From contig OZ017746.1 in assembly GCA_963969365.1 (NCBI GenBank), positions 1,364,001 to 1,428,000 on the forward strand: 64,000 bases of DNA, given 5' to 3'. The notes beneath the pieces were generated by a model. It had not been told where the DNA came from. It worked only from the letters and a program-made list of their open reading frames with translations, and searched no databases. Origin of the DNA: Asterochloris sp. CNOR1 (Eukaryota; Chlorophyta; Trebouxiophyceae; Trebouxiales; Trebouxiaceae). Of this stretch, positions 35,606-46,783 are shown piece by piece; the first letter of the stretch is position 1; the number at the start of each line of letters is the position of its first letter. The translations under genes and the position numbers were made by a program.

Positions 35606-36452
35606 ATCATTGACAGCTCTGCTCGGCCCTTCTCTGCAGAACACACCTTCTGCAAAGATGAGCCTCTGCTTTGGCAGCGCCACTGCCCACTGCTGTGCAA
35701 CGCCAAAGGCCGCTACAAGTGACAGCCTGCTGGTTCATGGCAGACACACTCACTGCAGGCAGTGCTGTGCAGCTGCTGTGCGCAGCTGTTGCAACACTCA
35801 CACTGCTTCAGAAAGCAGCCATGACAGCAGTGCTAGCATTTTCAGGCACTTCAAAGCCACTCCCAAGCCACTGCTCTGCCTCAAGGGCAGCTTGGAGGCA
35901 GTACAGAGATGCAAACACGAAGACCACATGGCAGAGATCACCTGTAAGGGCTTACGCCGCACCAGTGCAGCAGGCCTAGCAGTGCCTGTCTGCAGCAGGC
36001 GCAATAAGCTGCACCACATACTCTGCCAGAATGTGAACTGCCTCTTTGCTGCTCTGCCCTCAGCATTCTGTTGCCAGACTCCTGCTCCTCCCACTCTGTG
36101 GCACCTGAAGGCCGATCCTGCCACCACTGACAATCAAAGATGAGCTGCTGTTTATGGGCACTTCAAGAGTGCTACAATGATGCTGAGAGTGCCATACAGC
36201 GGAGCCTGAAGCTCTTGTCGGAGCCGCTCCCTCAAGATCAGGCTGAGAAATTATGCAAGTCAACGTCAATGCTACAGGCTACCTGTTTGTCGTTGCATGC
36301 CTTGAGGGTTAATGGAGCCTTGCTGAAGATCTGCTAGCCAGCTGAAAGCATTGTGACAGGCAGCTTCCTGTTGTGACAGGCAGCAAGTGCATTTACGTTT
36401 CGAGTGGTGCAATTGGGCATCTAGCTCCAAGCAGCGTGGAGACTTGCTGATC
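35606..36452. other. Divergent upstream region between RING ligase and YIF1
   Basis: Probably contains the unidentified first exon(s) of the RING gene on the minus strand and the YIF1 promoter and leader on the plus strand. A 65-codon plus-strand open stretch at 36140-36337 has no recognised motif. A short direct repeat, 'ttgtgacaggcagc', occurs twice near 36350-36385. Confidence 0.4.
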
Positions 36453-38947
36453 ATGTCTTTTCCTCCTGGACAGCACAATCCTTATTACCAGCAGCAGCCC
36501 CCTCAGCAATACCCGCCACAGCAGCCCCCCGGAGGCCATGCATACCAGCCCATCAACCCATATGAGCAGACAAGCATGGGCTACCCTCAGCATCAGCAGG
36601 TGAGGCATCAACAGATGCAAGCTGAGGGTGCTTTCATGGCAGATCGCCTGGAGTCTCTGCACACTGACCTGTCGCCACCCATGCCTCTGGCTGCAGCCGC
36701 AGCCTGGGCTGGATCCCTTTGTTGGGCAGGTGGCAGCCAACATGCTGCAGCAGTCTGGCAGCACCTACCTCCAGCGCGGTCAGGACTTTGTCAAAAGCCG
36801 CATGGGTTTCCTCAGTGGCAGCTCCATGCACTACCTCTTCAACGTGAATGGGGAGTATGGTGAGCTTAGCAGCCCTTCATGTGAGCACTGCTCCATGGCA
36901 GCTGCCCGCCCATCTCCTGCTGCCATCTGTGTCTGACTTGATTGTTGAAGGGGGAGTATGGTGAGCTGAGCAGCCCTTCATGTGAGCACTGCTCCATGGC
37001 AGCTGCCCGCCCATGTCCTGCTGCCATCTGTGTCTGACTAGATGGTTGAAGGGGAAGTGTGGGGAGCTGAGCAGCCCTTCATGTGAGCACTGCTCTATGG
37101 CAGCTGCCCGCCCATCTGTGTCTGACTGGACTGTTGAATGGGGAGTATGGTGAGCTTAGCAGCCTTTCATGTGACAACTGCTCCATGGCAGCTGCCCGCC
37201 CATCTTCTGCTGCCATCTGTGTCTGACTGGATGGTTGAAGGGGGAGTACTGCAAGCTTAGCAGCCTTTCATGAGAGCACTGCTCCATGGCAGCTGCCTGC
37301 CCATCTCCTGCTGCCGGCTGTGTCTGACTGGACTGTTGCGGTGCAGCCTGCAGCATCTGCCCACAAGCTTCATGCTGCAAGCAGCGCCTGAGCATGGCCA
37401 GCGCATGCTGCCACATGCATGCTCACAGTACCGGCATGCAATGCCCACCCTTCACTGCACACCTCACGCTGCAAGGAGTGTATCCATAGCTGCTGTGAGC
37501 ACTTACATGCCAGCCAGCAGCATTTACCTGAGCAGTTCACGGCAGGACGGCCAGCTGTGAGCCATGCATCAGAAGCTGCCGAGCGCTGAACAGCATCACC
37601 CCTGACTCTGCCGTGCAGTGCGCAGCAAGCTGATGGTCCTGATGACTCCCTGGTTGAAGCGCTGGAGCTATGCACGACAACGAGAGCAGGTGCAGGCCCA
37701 CATTGGCAGTAATGCAACTTGGCTGTCATTGAGGGTGATGAGCAAAATCCTGGTGCTCAGGCCAGGATACGTCAAACTGCAGCAGCCATGACTGGTCATG
37801 GGTGGAAGAGGCCTGGGCCTGCTGGGTCTTCTGATGCAGCTTTGAGTTCATCGTCGAATCACCAGAGTGCGCAGGACCCCTTTCATTCCTGCTCCCATGA
37901 CTGTGCATCCATCCCTGAACCACCTGAGCGCGCATGCAGATAGCGGGGGGGCACCCCTTTCTGCCCCCGCGGCAGGATGCCAATGCCCCAGACCTGTACA
38001 TCCCAGTCATGGCCTTTGGCACCTACCTCGTGCTCTGTAGTCTGGCCATGGCAGCCAGCAAGCGGTGGTCCCCAGACTCCATGTATGGCCTGGTGAGCTG
38101 TCTGTGCCCACCCAAGCGTCAGCAGAGGGGCGCACCCCAGTGTGCAGAGACAGAGCAGAGAGGCTCACCCAACAAGGCTACTGTTGGCTGGACAACTGCT
38201 GAGTTCACAAGCAGACCACTTGCTGGGCTGCTGGTGGTGGCCAGGATGCTGCTGGCTGCACAGGCAGAACGGCTGCTGATGTAATGGTGCCTGCACTGCA
38301 GGTGTCTAGTGGCTTGACAGCATGGGCAGTGCACGCATTGCTCATTAAAACCATCTACTACCTCCAGCACGTATCAGCAGCGGTGCCCTTCCTTGAGGTG
38401 GTGGCGTATGCAGGCTACCCATTCCTGTATGCCTGCCTGAATGTCGTGGTGGCCAACCTTTTAGGTGAGTGCACCGGAGGTGTGTGCTGCATTACCTGTT
38501 CTGCAGTGTTGCAACACCAAGGTAGGAGTTGAGACAATGAGCATGACGGGGCCGTTTGCATAACCTGTGCTGCAGCATGACGGCATGTGTTGAGACATGA
38601 GCACAACTGGGGCCTGCTGCAGGTGGATGGGCACATTGGGCAATGCTGGTCGTGCTCAGTCTTCTCAGCGCGACGTTTCAGCTTCGTGTCAGCAAACGAG
38701 TGCTGTATCATGAAGCTCGCACATTCAGTGGGTACTTGTGCCTGCCGGCCTCAGGCCTTGCTGTCTTGGTGCAGCTGCCACAGCTTCATTGCACTGTAGC
38801 TGCAGCCCTTACTCATCATCTCAATGCGCTGCAGATGTGCAGCCGACAGCCCAAAGCTATGTCATGCTTGCCCTTTGCACTTTTCAGTTTCCATATCTTT
38901 GGTGGCTCACTGTCAGACCACAGCCTGCAGTGACAGTCTCCACATAA
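36453..38947 (+). CDS. YIF1: YIF1 family Golgi/ER membrane-traffic protein
   Basis: Partner of Yip1 in ER-Golgi vesicle traffic; a multi-pass membrane protein. Exons: 36453-36599 ([20 protein letters not shown], Gln/Pro-rich cytosolic N-terminus), 36697-36859 ([20 protein letters not shown] to [10 protein letters not shown]), 37619-37689 ([16 protein letters not shown]), 37940-38092 ([20 protein letters not shown], the family signature), 38302-38464 ([20 protein letters not shown]), 38623 to about 38728 ([20 protein letters not shown]), and about 38842-38947 ([20 protein letters not shown], stop TAA). Phases agree at each junction I could test. The order and hydrophobicity of the C-terminal segments match the family. 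TGTAA at 38961-38965 lies 14 bases after the stop. The second intron holds a five-copy tandem repeat. Confidence 0.92.
36850..37337 (+). repeat. Five-copy minisatellite made from a YIF1 exon end and splice donor
   Basis: Units of about 90-101 bases start at 36850, 36951, 37051, 37140 and 37241. Each starts like the exon's last bases (ggggagtatg) and continues 'agc..agcagcc.ttcatgtg', 'ctccatggcagctgcc', 'ctgtgtctgact'. Copies 1, 2 and 4 keep the GTGAGC donor; copies 3 and 5 have lost it. Only the first donor makes the spliced YIF1 frame. Confidence 0.93.
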
Positions 38948-39045
38948 TTTCAGTTCTGGGTGTAATACAAGTTTCGTGCAGGGGTGGCACATACATGCAT
39001 GCTGGCAAGATATAACTGCTGAACAACTTCAAGTGAGTTACAATG
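38948..39045. terminator. Convergent 3' ends with opposed TGTAA polyadenylation signals
   Basis: 98 bases lie between the YIF1 stop (38945-38947) and the stop of the minus-strand gene (39046-39048). TGTAA occurs on the plus strand at 38961-38965 and on the minus strand at 39038-39042 (TTACA on the plus strand), four bases past the minus-strand stop. TGTAA is the established chlorophyte polyadenylation signal. Cleavage normally lies 10-20 bases beyond it, so the transcripts should end inside this gap or overlap slightly. Confidence 0.6.
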
Positions 39046-41907
39046 CTAGCGGGCCATGAAAGGCATCTTCTCAATGAGGTGGCGGGCTTGGGTACAGAGG
39101 AGCCAGCACAGCATGAGGACGAGGCATGCTGCCACAAACGCCTGCCGGGCAGGCAGGCCCAGCATGACAGCCTGCTTCTGAAGGAGCATGGCTTGGCTCT
39201 GGGTCCCATCCTTCAACAGCTGCCAGCCTGAGCGGATGCCCTCGCTGAGAGCAATAGTCGTCATGGAAAACATGACCAGGCGGGCTTCAGGGTTGCGCAT
39301 CACCTGCAAAGGGGGGTTCCAAATGGAGGCAAGCACAGGTTGCCTATCTGTAATGCATACATGCAGGGAGCAGCATACAAGCAACTATGCACAGCATGTG
39401 ACAGTGGCGCCAAGCACTCCAGCAGGCGGCCCATGAGTCACTGAGCACAGCTTGGGTGGGCGCTAACCTGCAGGACTTGCGAGGCAAAGGTGCTTCCCTG
39501 GGAGTCGCCTGCACCGTCGAGGTCACCTGCAGCGCCATCTGGGCCCAGTGCACTGCGGGCTACCACGTGCAGGGCACCCGCCGCTGAAGGCGGGCCAGGG
39601 GCCAGGCCCAGCTCGGCAGTGGATGCGCTGAGCCGAATGGCTGCTCGCCCTCGCTGCTTGCCCTTACTGCTGCCTGGCATCGAGGCAGTGCCCTGTGAGA
39701 TGACAAGGGGACTGCCAGCCTGCTTGGTGACTTGCTGCGCAGGCGTGGAGGGCCCATCAGGGTGCGGCACAGGCAGCTGAGCTCTAAGCTGAGCCTGCTG
39801 CTGGAGCCTGCAGACCACATTTGAGATGGTGTGGGCAGCGCTCAGCCTGTGTAAGTTTGCAGCCAAGGTAGTTGCTGCCGTGGCAGGCCTGCACAAGATG
39901 CAGGTGAGCCCAGTGCGTCAGCTGCCTTGTTATGTGCACAGCCATGCGCATGTACACAGCCAATAGAGCAGGTAGGTGCATTCACTTGGCCTCTGACCAG
40001 GTGCACACCAGCACGTTCACAAAGGGCAGTGCACCCACCTGATGCTGGCCCAATCTGCTGGTCTGGTGGGGTGCAGCCAGGTGCACATCAGCTCATTCAC
40101 AAAGGAGCGAGTCATGTGTGCTCCCACTTCTCGGTGGCTGGGATGGGCCAGCGCCGCAAAGAGGTCGTTCCAGGGGTTCACGCCCTGGGTGCGCTCAATG
40201 TACACCTCTGAGCCGCCTCGTGCAAACGTGTCCGCCATGACTGCGCAGAAGCGCTCGCCTGCAGCAAGGAAGTCCAGCATGCCTGTGTGCTGCGCCTGCT
40301 GTGCTGGAGAGGGACAAGGGGTGCAGAGTGTGGGGCCTGAGGTGGCACAGGCAACATGCAACTCAACTTTGCCATGCAGCAGGGCCGTCCTCATGCAGAG
40401 ACACATGCAGCTAGGGTTGGCCCGGCAGCAGCATCATCAACAGGCAAGGACGATGCAGCTGACACTGGCCAGCAACACAGTCATCCTCCGGCAACACAGC
40501 CACCCTCCAGCAATAACACCACCCTCAGGCGTGGCAGGTCAGCGCAATAGCTGGACCAGCAAGCAGCACTAAACGCACTCCGCTGCAGAAGCAATGTGGC
40601 AGCCTCACCAGGCAACACAGCGGCCCTCAAGCATCAAGTCTACCCTCTGACGTGGCAGCCCAGTGCAACAGCAGCGGCAGTGCTGCCTGCTGCTCGCTGC
40701 AGAATTGAGCAGGCGGCATCACCCTGCACCACACTCGCCCCAGAGCAAGGACCCGCCCTCTGCCATGGCAGCCCAGCGAAACACCTGCAGCAGCATCCCC
40801 TCGGGCAGACAGGCACACGGCTGAGCTCTGGCATGCACAGTCACCCTCAAGCCAGGACCCACCCTCTGGTGTGGCGGCCCAGCGAAACAACTGCGGCAGC
40901 GCAGACTCCGCCAGAGCGCTCGGCTGCCCGCCGGCGGCTGCAGCAGAGGCAGCCCGCTCCACACACTCGCAGTAGGCCTGAGTGGATGAGCGTGCCGCCA
41001 CGCCGACCGCTAGGGACACCAGGCTCACACCCTGTTGGCTGGTCAGCGCCTGCAGGATCCTGTCCAGCGCGTCTGGCTTCTGAGCGCTGGCGCCAGAGGT
41101 GCTGAGGATTTGGGGGCTGCTGCCAGAGGCAGAGCTGGAGCAAGAGGCAGAGGCAGCACCCCCGCTGAAAGCGCCGTTGGAGGCACGCTGCAGGGCCTGC
41201 TGCACAGCTGGCGCCTGGGAGGCAGTTGCGAGACCCTGTACAGGCCAACAAGCAGACTGTCAGCAGCATGTGATGGCTTGAGCAACGCTGCAGGCTCCAC
41301 TGACAGGCAGCCTGCATGGCCCCAGCAAACAAAGACTGCATGCCAGCAACAAGTGGAGCTGTTCTGTAGTGAGCAGCAGTTGCAAGACAGCCATGAACAA
41401 TACCCCAAGCCCCACAAAGCCCCTCACCTGGGCCGTTGCAGTAATTAGGGAGGCAGCCACATTCTGCGCCTCATCTGACTGCAGCAGCAGCGCCATCTGG
41501 CGTATGCTCTGGGGTACCTCCTGCTGATCTGACTGCAGGAAATGGCGCAGGTCCTGCAACAGGAGGCTGGTCACCTCGCCGCCAGCCAGCAGGGCATCCC
41601 CATACTGCTGCAGGCCCTTCTTGACAGTGGCATAGGTCTGCAGGAGCTTGGCCAGCCTGCGAGCAGGGAAGGCATGACCTCAGGGGAATATGCTACCTGC
41701 AGGTGAGTTTGTCTATCCCTTGACAACAGCAGTACAGACCCTTGCCAGGCTGGGGTCCCTGAAAGTTGCCAGAGCCCCAGGCCGTGCTGCGCACCTGTCA
41801 GAGTGGTAGGCTCTGTAGAGCAGCACAGCTCCTGTGGCTGCAACCGCGCCCCCAAGCAAACTTCCTTTGCGTTTCCTGACCCTGGCAAGGGCACCATGTG
41901 AGCCCAT
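39046..41907 (-). CDS. PHLOEM PROTEIN 2-LIKE A10-like protein
   Basis: Resembles Arabidopsis PP2-A10-like proteins, whose biochemical role is not settled. The first exon is 41907-41799: ATG, basic MGSHGALARVRKRKGSLLGG, then a short membrane segment (AVAATGAVLLYRAY). Exon about 41657-41430 has LLQDLRHFLQSDQQEVPQSI and QMALLLQSDEAQNVAASLI, close to the plant 'DLKEFLQSDSDQIPNSLKQI' region. Next come about 41233-40863 (ILQALTSQQGVSLVSLAVGV), about 40300-40040 (FLAAGERFCAVMADTFARGG, NPWNDLFAALAHPSHREVG), about 39820-39470 (low-complexity Ser/Gly/Ala) and about 39304-39046 (MLGLPARQAFVAACLVLMLC, a C-terminal membrane helix). A lectin fold is not visible despite the family name. The gene is divergent from CFAP263, 221 bases away. 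One intron has serial copies of an exon end. Confidence 0.75.
40500..40905 (-). repeat. Serial decayed copies of an exon end in the PP2-A10-like gene
   Basis: On the plus strand the real exon edge reads 'gccaggacccaccctctggt' then 'gtggcggcccagcgaaacaa' (40851-40890). Copies: about 40745 ('gcaaggacccgccctctgcc', 'atggcagcccagcgaaacac'), about 40631 ('gcatcaagtctaccctctga', 'cgtggcagcccagtgcaaca') and about 40511 ('caataacaccaccctcaggc', 'gtggcaggtcagcgcaatag'). Spacing is about 105-120 bases, and similarity falls with distance from the exon. Confidence 0.88.
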
Positions 41908-42128
41908 GGACAGAGATTCCTACTGCATGGTCCGTCCCAATCAGCCCTGGTGCACTGGCTGGCAGCTGCCCGGTCAGACAAGATCAGCTTCCCACTTGCA
42001 GCGTGGGACCCAGGCCTTCCTGGCCAGTAACAGAGGCACAAATGGGTCTCGATGGGAAGCGTCCTGCAAGGTCCTCACTGAGCTTATCAGATAGGGGTTC
42101 CAGGTTGCATGCTCTTAGACTCCAAGCC
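41908..42128. promoter_or_regulatory. Shared divergent promoter region
   Basis: 221 bases between the ATG of the PP2-A10-like gene (41907, minus) and the proposed ATG of CFAP263 (42129, plus). No TATA box or known motif was recognised. Confidence 0.4.
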
Positions 42129-45100
42129 ATGCAGTCTACACACGGCAGAACTGCCAAGGCGACCTTCGGGGTGCAGCCAAAAGAGCAAGCCCTTGAAAGA
42201 CTGGTGAGCTGGCCAGGAGCACACAGCCAAACCAGGAGCCCAAGGGTCGTGTGCTTCACCTGAACGAAATGACATGTGATGCAGGTCCAGCAGAATGACT
42301 TTCTACAGCGAGAGAACCAGCTCTTTCAGACATTTCTGCAGCGGGTGCGCGCTTGGCTGCACCAATAGTTTCTCTACACCTCGACAGCGATGCTGAGACT
42401 GCTGTCTGCCTTTCAGGCAAGTACCACCCTGAATCTGAGCCTGGAAGAGGAGGAAGCAAAGGTGACAACATCCTCAGGGCAGTCCCATCTCCCTGCCCTT
42501 GACCCATATGCACTGCGCAGGTCAATGCCTGTCACATGGGTGCTGCAGAAAGCACTTGCTGCAGACTAGGATTGCTGATCTGCAACAGCTTGCATCTGGT
42601 GTATTGCAGAGAGCAGCTGCTGCTGCTGCCGCTGGCAAGAAAAGGAGAACCAAGCCAGAGGTGGTGATCAAGCAGGAGTTCAAGGCCCTGACCTGGGAGG
42701 AGAAGAATGACATCACAGCGTCTGAGACGGAGCTCATGCAGGCGGCCATGCTCAAGGCGAGGCTGGTCTGCTAGACCCTGGTAAAGCAGGCAGCCATGCT
42801 GAGTGTGAGTTCTGCTGTTTGCTGCGGGAATGGAGACCACTCTAGGTGCTGCTTCTGGCAAGGGCCACTACAGCCCCGACACTAGGTGATCAAGGTGAGC
42901 TGACTTTACTCCTGCCTCTCCAAGCCCAGAGGACATGAGTTGCAGGATGCCACCCTTTGTGCTGCCTGTTCTGCAGGACGAGGCCCACGGAGGATGTGGT
43001 GCTTGAGGCGTGCACAACATATGCACGACTGAACATCGAATCCAGCAATGCTGGAAGGCTGTGGCTGCAGGCCCAGGAGGCAGGCTTGCTCCTCACAGAG
43101 TTCGAGATGTGCTGGGTGTGAGCTTCTGTCCACTGCATGCACTCAGCAACATGAGGCCCACCAAGCAGGGAGAGGCGGCCGCAGGAGACTTATGTTGCGC
43201 TGCAGCACCTGATCGACCAGCCATGCTTGTGTGGGCTGCAGGCTCGAGAAGCTGGGGAGAAGCGTCTGCAGGAGATCCATGTGATGCTGGAGGAGGTGGA
43301 CATGCGCCTGGCCGAGAGCCGCAAGGACATGCACGACTTCAGGCGCGACATCATCAGTGCGTGCCTCCTGCCTGGCTGTGTCCACCCCGTGTCTCCTCGT
43401 GGTGCTATGCGAGGACATGCATGACATCACGCGCAGCATTGTTGCTGCATGTCCCTCCCTGCCTGGCAGCACCTGTCCATTGTGCAGCATGCCAACACGG
43501 ACATGTGCCACACTCCCCTTGCTCACTGTGTATGTGCTGCACAGAAGCCATACTGCGCGAGTGCACCTTGAGTGTGGGGCTTGACAAATTCCTTATGCAA
43601 AGCTTTGGCATGGCTGCATGCACCTCACATACCAAGCTGGACATGCTGCATGACAGCAGCACACAGGAGGCAGTGGGGCACCCTGCAGCCTGGCGCCCCC
43701 GACACAAAGCAGTAGTCTGCAGTGGGCTCGATGGACCTGTGCGCATGCAACCACTCAATTATGCATCCGTGACCTGCAGAAGGGGCACATGCCCTGCACT
43801 GTATCAGGAGTGGTATACTGGCCTGAAGCATGCCCCCATGGTCTGCAGTGGGCGCAGAGAACCCGCGCACGGGCAAGACATCGGCAGAGAAGATGCTCAA
43901 GTACATGGAGGAGCGCATGAAGGTCAAAGATGCGCTGGCAGAGAAGCTGCAGCTGAAGAATGCTGCCCTCAAGGTATGCTGGGGCAGCAGTCCCCATGTC
44001 CTGCTGCGAACCCTGCGTGCTGGGGCCAGAGCAGTGCATGCAGAGCAAAGCAGGCTCTGACACACAGGCGGCAGCAGAAGCTTGTTGCTCTCAAGGTGCA
44101 CCAGGGCAGCAGCAGCCCAGGATCTGTGGCAGACTATGCTGATGCAAGGGCCAGGCCAGCTTTGTTCTGGCCTGGCATGCGGACAGTGAGGTACTTGGGC
44201 AGCAGTGAGAGGCCAACTTTGCACGTGAGGTCCCAGCGGCTTGCTGTTGCTACCGCCTGCAGGGGCGCAGCCCCTTTTGCAGATCTGACTTGTTTAGCTG
44301 TTCGGCCCTGGCGGAGATGGACATCCACTGTGATCCAGAATAAGGACGGCCTCCTTGTGCAGCCTCCGGATGCAGCCTGATGGACCCAGGCATGCCAGCA
44401 AGTGCACCCATCACCCTGAAGCCGTGTGAAGATGTCAGAGCCCCACACAATCTCCACTGATCTGCTGCCCTGATAAACTGAGCTGCAGGTAATGGGTACC
44501 TGCAGATGCAGGCAAGGCTGCAAATCGTTGCTGGATGGCTGAGGCAAGGTAGTCAACCATGCGCTTGTGCAGCCTGAAGGTGCAGGCTGGCCTGTGCATG
44601 ACTCTGGTGGCTGCAGGTCCAGACAAGCAAGCCGCACTGCAGCATGCTGGTGCAGCCTGAAGGTGCAGATAAGCCTGCAGGGCTTGGGAAGGCTAGGGCA
44701 CCTTCAGCTGCAATTTGACAGATGTTTCATTCAAGCTAAGTAGGCCTGCAGGTGACCCGCTGGCTGGCTGCAGGTCCAGACGACCAAAATGGAGCACCAG
44801 CTGCGCTTAAAAGAGGACATGGGCGAGGTGCTGCACGTGGTTGACTTTGACCAGCTCAAGATTGAGAACCAGCAGTACCTGGAGCGCATCGAGGAGCGCA
44901 ACAGTGAGCTGCTGCGGCTCAAGACAATGACAGGCAAGGCCGTGCAGGTGAGCATCCAGACAGGCATCTTTGCCTGAGCTGTGTTTTGCTGGCGGGCTGC
45001 GCTTCAGACAAGCAGAGAGGTGGGCTTGCAAGGGCCACTGGAGAGCATGTGACATCCATCTGGCATCACGTGCTTGCTCCTCGGGGCCCAACACAGCAGG

Positions 45101-46236
45101 CATGCCATCCAGCAGTGTCTCTGTGGACCAGGTCATCCAGCCTCCTGCAGCCATCACCCAACAGATGATGCTGAGCTGACCGCGCCCAGCATGCCTCAGA
45201 GAAAGGGGAGTGCCCCGGAACCGGGATCAAGCTGTCAATCACAGGACTCAAACCTGCACTCGACCGGGGGCAGGTGTTGCGCAGCTCAAAGCCACATGGG
45301 CTGCCTCGGTGCACCCAGGCAACACAGCAGCCAATGCACTGGTGTTGCTGCGCTGCAGGTGCTGGGCAATGCACAGGCAGCACTGGTGGTGCTAGTGCAG
45401 CAGGGAAGGCTGCAGGGCAAGCTGACTTCGCCCTCTCCTACCCAGCAGCAGGTCTCACGTAGTCCATTTGCAGATGTCGAGCCAGAGCCACCCCACTGCA
45501 GCTGCACTTGTCTGGCCTGCCTGCAGGTGCTGGGCGATTACAAGGCCACATTGGCGGCGTTGGTGCAGCAGGGCAAGCTGCTGCGCAAGGAGGCTGCCGA
45601 CCGCCGCGCCCAGTTGGCAAGCTTTGACAGTGACCACGACAAGGCCACTGCGGAGAAGACCCATGCAGAGCGGGCGCTCAGGAGGTTGAAAGACGATCAA
45701 CAGGATACGTGAGCATGGGACACCATGGTTCTGCATGTGTGTGGTGTGTCAGCAGGCTGCTCGGCACCTGGCATGCTGGACCATGTAGAGCAGGCGCCCA
45801 GGCAGTTGGACTGGTGGTCAGCAGCATGCTCGGATGGCAGCATTCTGTGCTGTCATCTGTTGTGTGGGTGTAGCGCATCATCAGGCTCTTTGCTGTGCTG
45901 ATACTCCAGGTTGGTGTCCAGCTATCAGAAGCATGATGTCCCAACAGCACGTGGCATTGAGAACAGCTGGGCGGCCTTGGTTCCTAGGGTACGCTGCATC
46001 CCTATACCCTCAGCCCGACATTTGCTGGTATCTGCAGGGACCGGCCGCAGATCCTGGACTATGTCAAGCTGAAAGTCGAGGTGGCTGAGCTCGAAAAGAA
46101 GCTGGAAGACCAGTCTCGCAGAAATGAAATTGCAGAAATGGACTTGCAGAGAACCAAGAAAATGTTCGTGCAGCTCAACACACTTCCACTACCAATAGCC
46201 TCTTCAGCAGGGCATGCAGACGTGCACAGCCGTTGA
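42129..46236 (+). CDS. CFAP263: Cilia- and flagella-associated protein CFAP263 / CCDC113
   Basis: Coiled-coil axonemal protein. The ATG at 42129 (MQSTHGRTAKATFGVQPKEQ) joins in phase 0 to 42285-42344 (DFLQRENQLFQTFLQR). Following exons are 42418-42462, about 42609-42770 (GKKRRTKPEVVIKQEFKALT), about 43242-43353 (RLQEIHVMLEEVDMRLAESR), about 43847-43974 (TSAEKMLKYMEERMKVKDAL to KLQLKNAALK), 44774-44947 (DMGEVLHVVDFDQLKIENQQ, YLERIEERNSELLRLK, the strongest family signature), 45527-45708 (YKATLAALVQQGKLLRKEAA) and 46038-46236 (QILDYVKLKVEVAELEKKLE). A possible extra exon near 42970-43110 (TEDVVLEACTTYARLN) is unproven. The order of segments follows human CCDC113 well. The C-terminus after RTKKMF is unlike the family and may hide another splice. 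Introns carry several exon-edge copies. Confidence 0.85.
43974..44120 (+). repeat. Copy of a CFAP263 exon end with donor
   Basis: The real exon end 'gaatgctgccctcaaggtat', followed by 'gctggggcagcag', is echoed about 120 bases downstream (near 44080) by 'gcttgttgctctcaaggtgc', followed by 'accagggcagcag'. The GT donor is kept. Confidence 0.7.
45320..45592 (+). repeat. Duplicated CFAP263 exon start, open in frame
   Basis: The exon at 45527 begins 'gtgctgggcgattacaaggc'. A copy with its own cag acceptor begins at 45359, 'gtgctgggcaatgcacaggc', and stays similar for about 63 bases. It reads VLGNAQAALVVLVQQGRLQG against VLGDYKATLAALVQQGKLLR. A third, weaker copy lies just upstream (about 45320-45355). 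Confidence 0.88.
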
Positions 46237-46783
46237 CAACATTTCACATCAGCGCTGCAGCCCTTTAGTTCCAGATTAAGCAAGCCCTGGGGCTTTGATT
46301 GTCACAGGACATCTGCATTGCTGACCTGGAAAGTCACTTTCTGGAGCCAGGTACCGCATGCTGCAATACACCCTTCCAAATCTGTGAAGGCCAGATGAAG
46401 GCGAATGGTGACAGGCCTCATCCCTGTTCTTATTGGTATGAGGAGATCCCTTGAGGTGGCAGGACCACAGTGAGCATGCCAAGAAAACGCAGCACAGCTT
46501 ACGTTGGCTCTGCATGCCTGTCACCACACCAGGTGCACAATGGCTTGCAAAGTGGTATCGTCAGCATAACAAGCCTAGCTACAAGCCTAGACGTTATGAT
46601 AAGATCCATGATGTCCACTCCAGTCCCACTGATAAGTACGCATGCAAACCCCTGACAGGTCATATAGACCAAGTCTGTATCAAGCCATTCTTAAGGGCAG
46701 GCCTTCAAAGGGCATGCACCTGGGCTTATTAGACTGAAAGGGTGCGTTCAGCAGGCAGAGCCCTCAGCATCGTTATTGACTTG
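46237..46783. other. Convergent intergenic region
   Basis: About 550 bases between the CFAP263 stop and the TPR-protein stop. The plus-strand open stretch at 46451-46732 has no recognised motif. Nothing else could be supported, apart from the two 3' ends it must contain. Confidence 0.4.

Noticed and set aside
36850-37337. Direct repeats as a CRISPR-like array
   Set aside because: Units are directly adjacent, 90-101 bases, diverged throughout and without unique spacers. They lie inside a eukaryotic intron and copy the exon edge.
45205-45310. tRNA-like words (ggtttgagtcc, ggttccgggg) on the minus strand
   Set aside because: I could not fold an acceptor stem or a complete cloverleaf, and the place lies within a CFAP263 intron.
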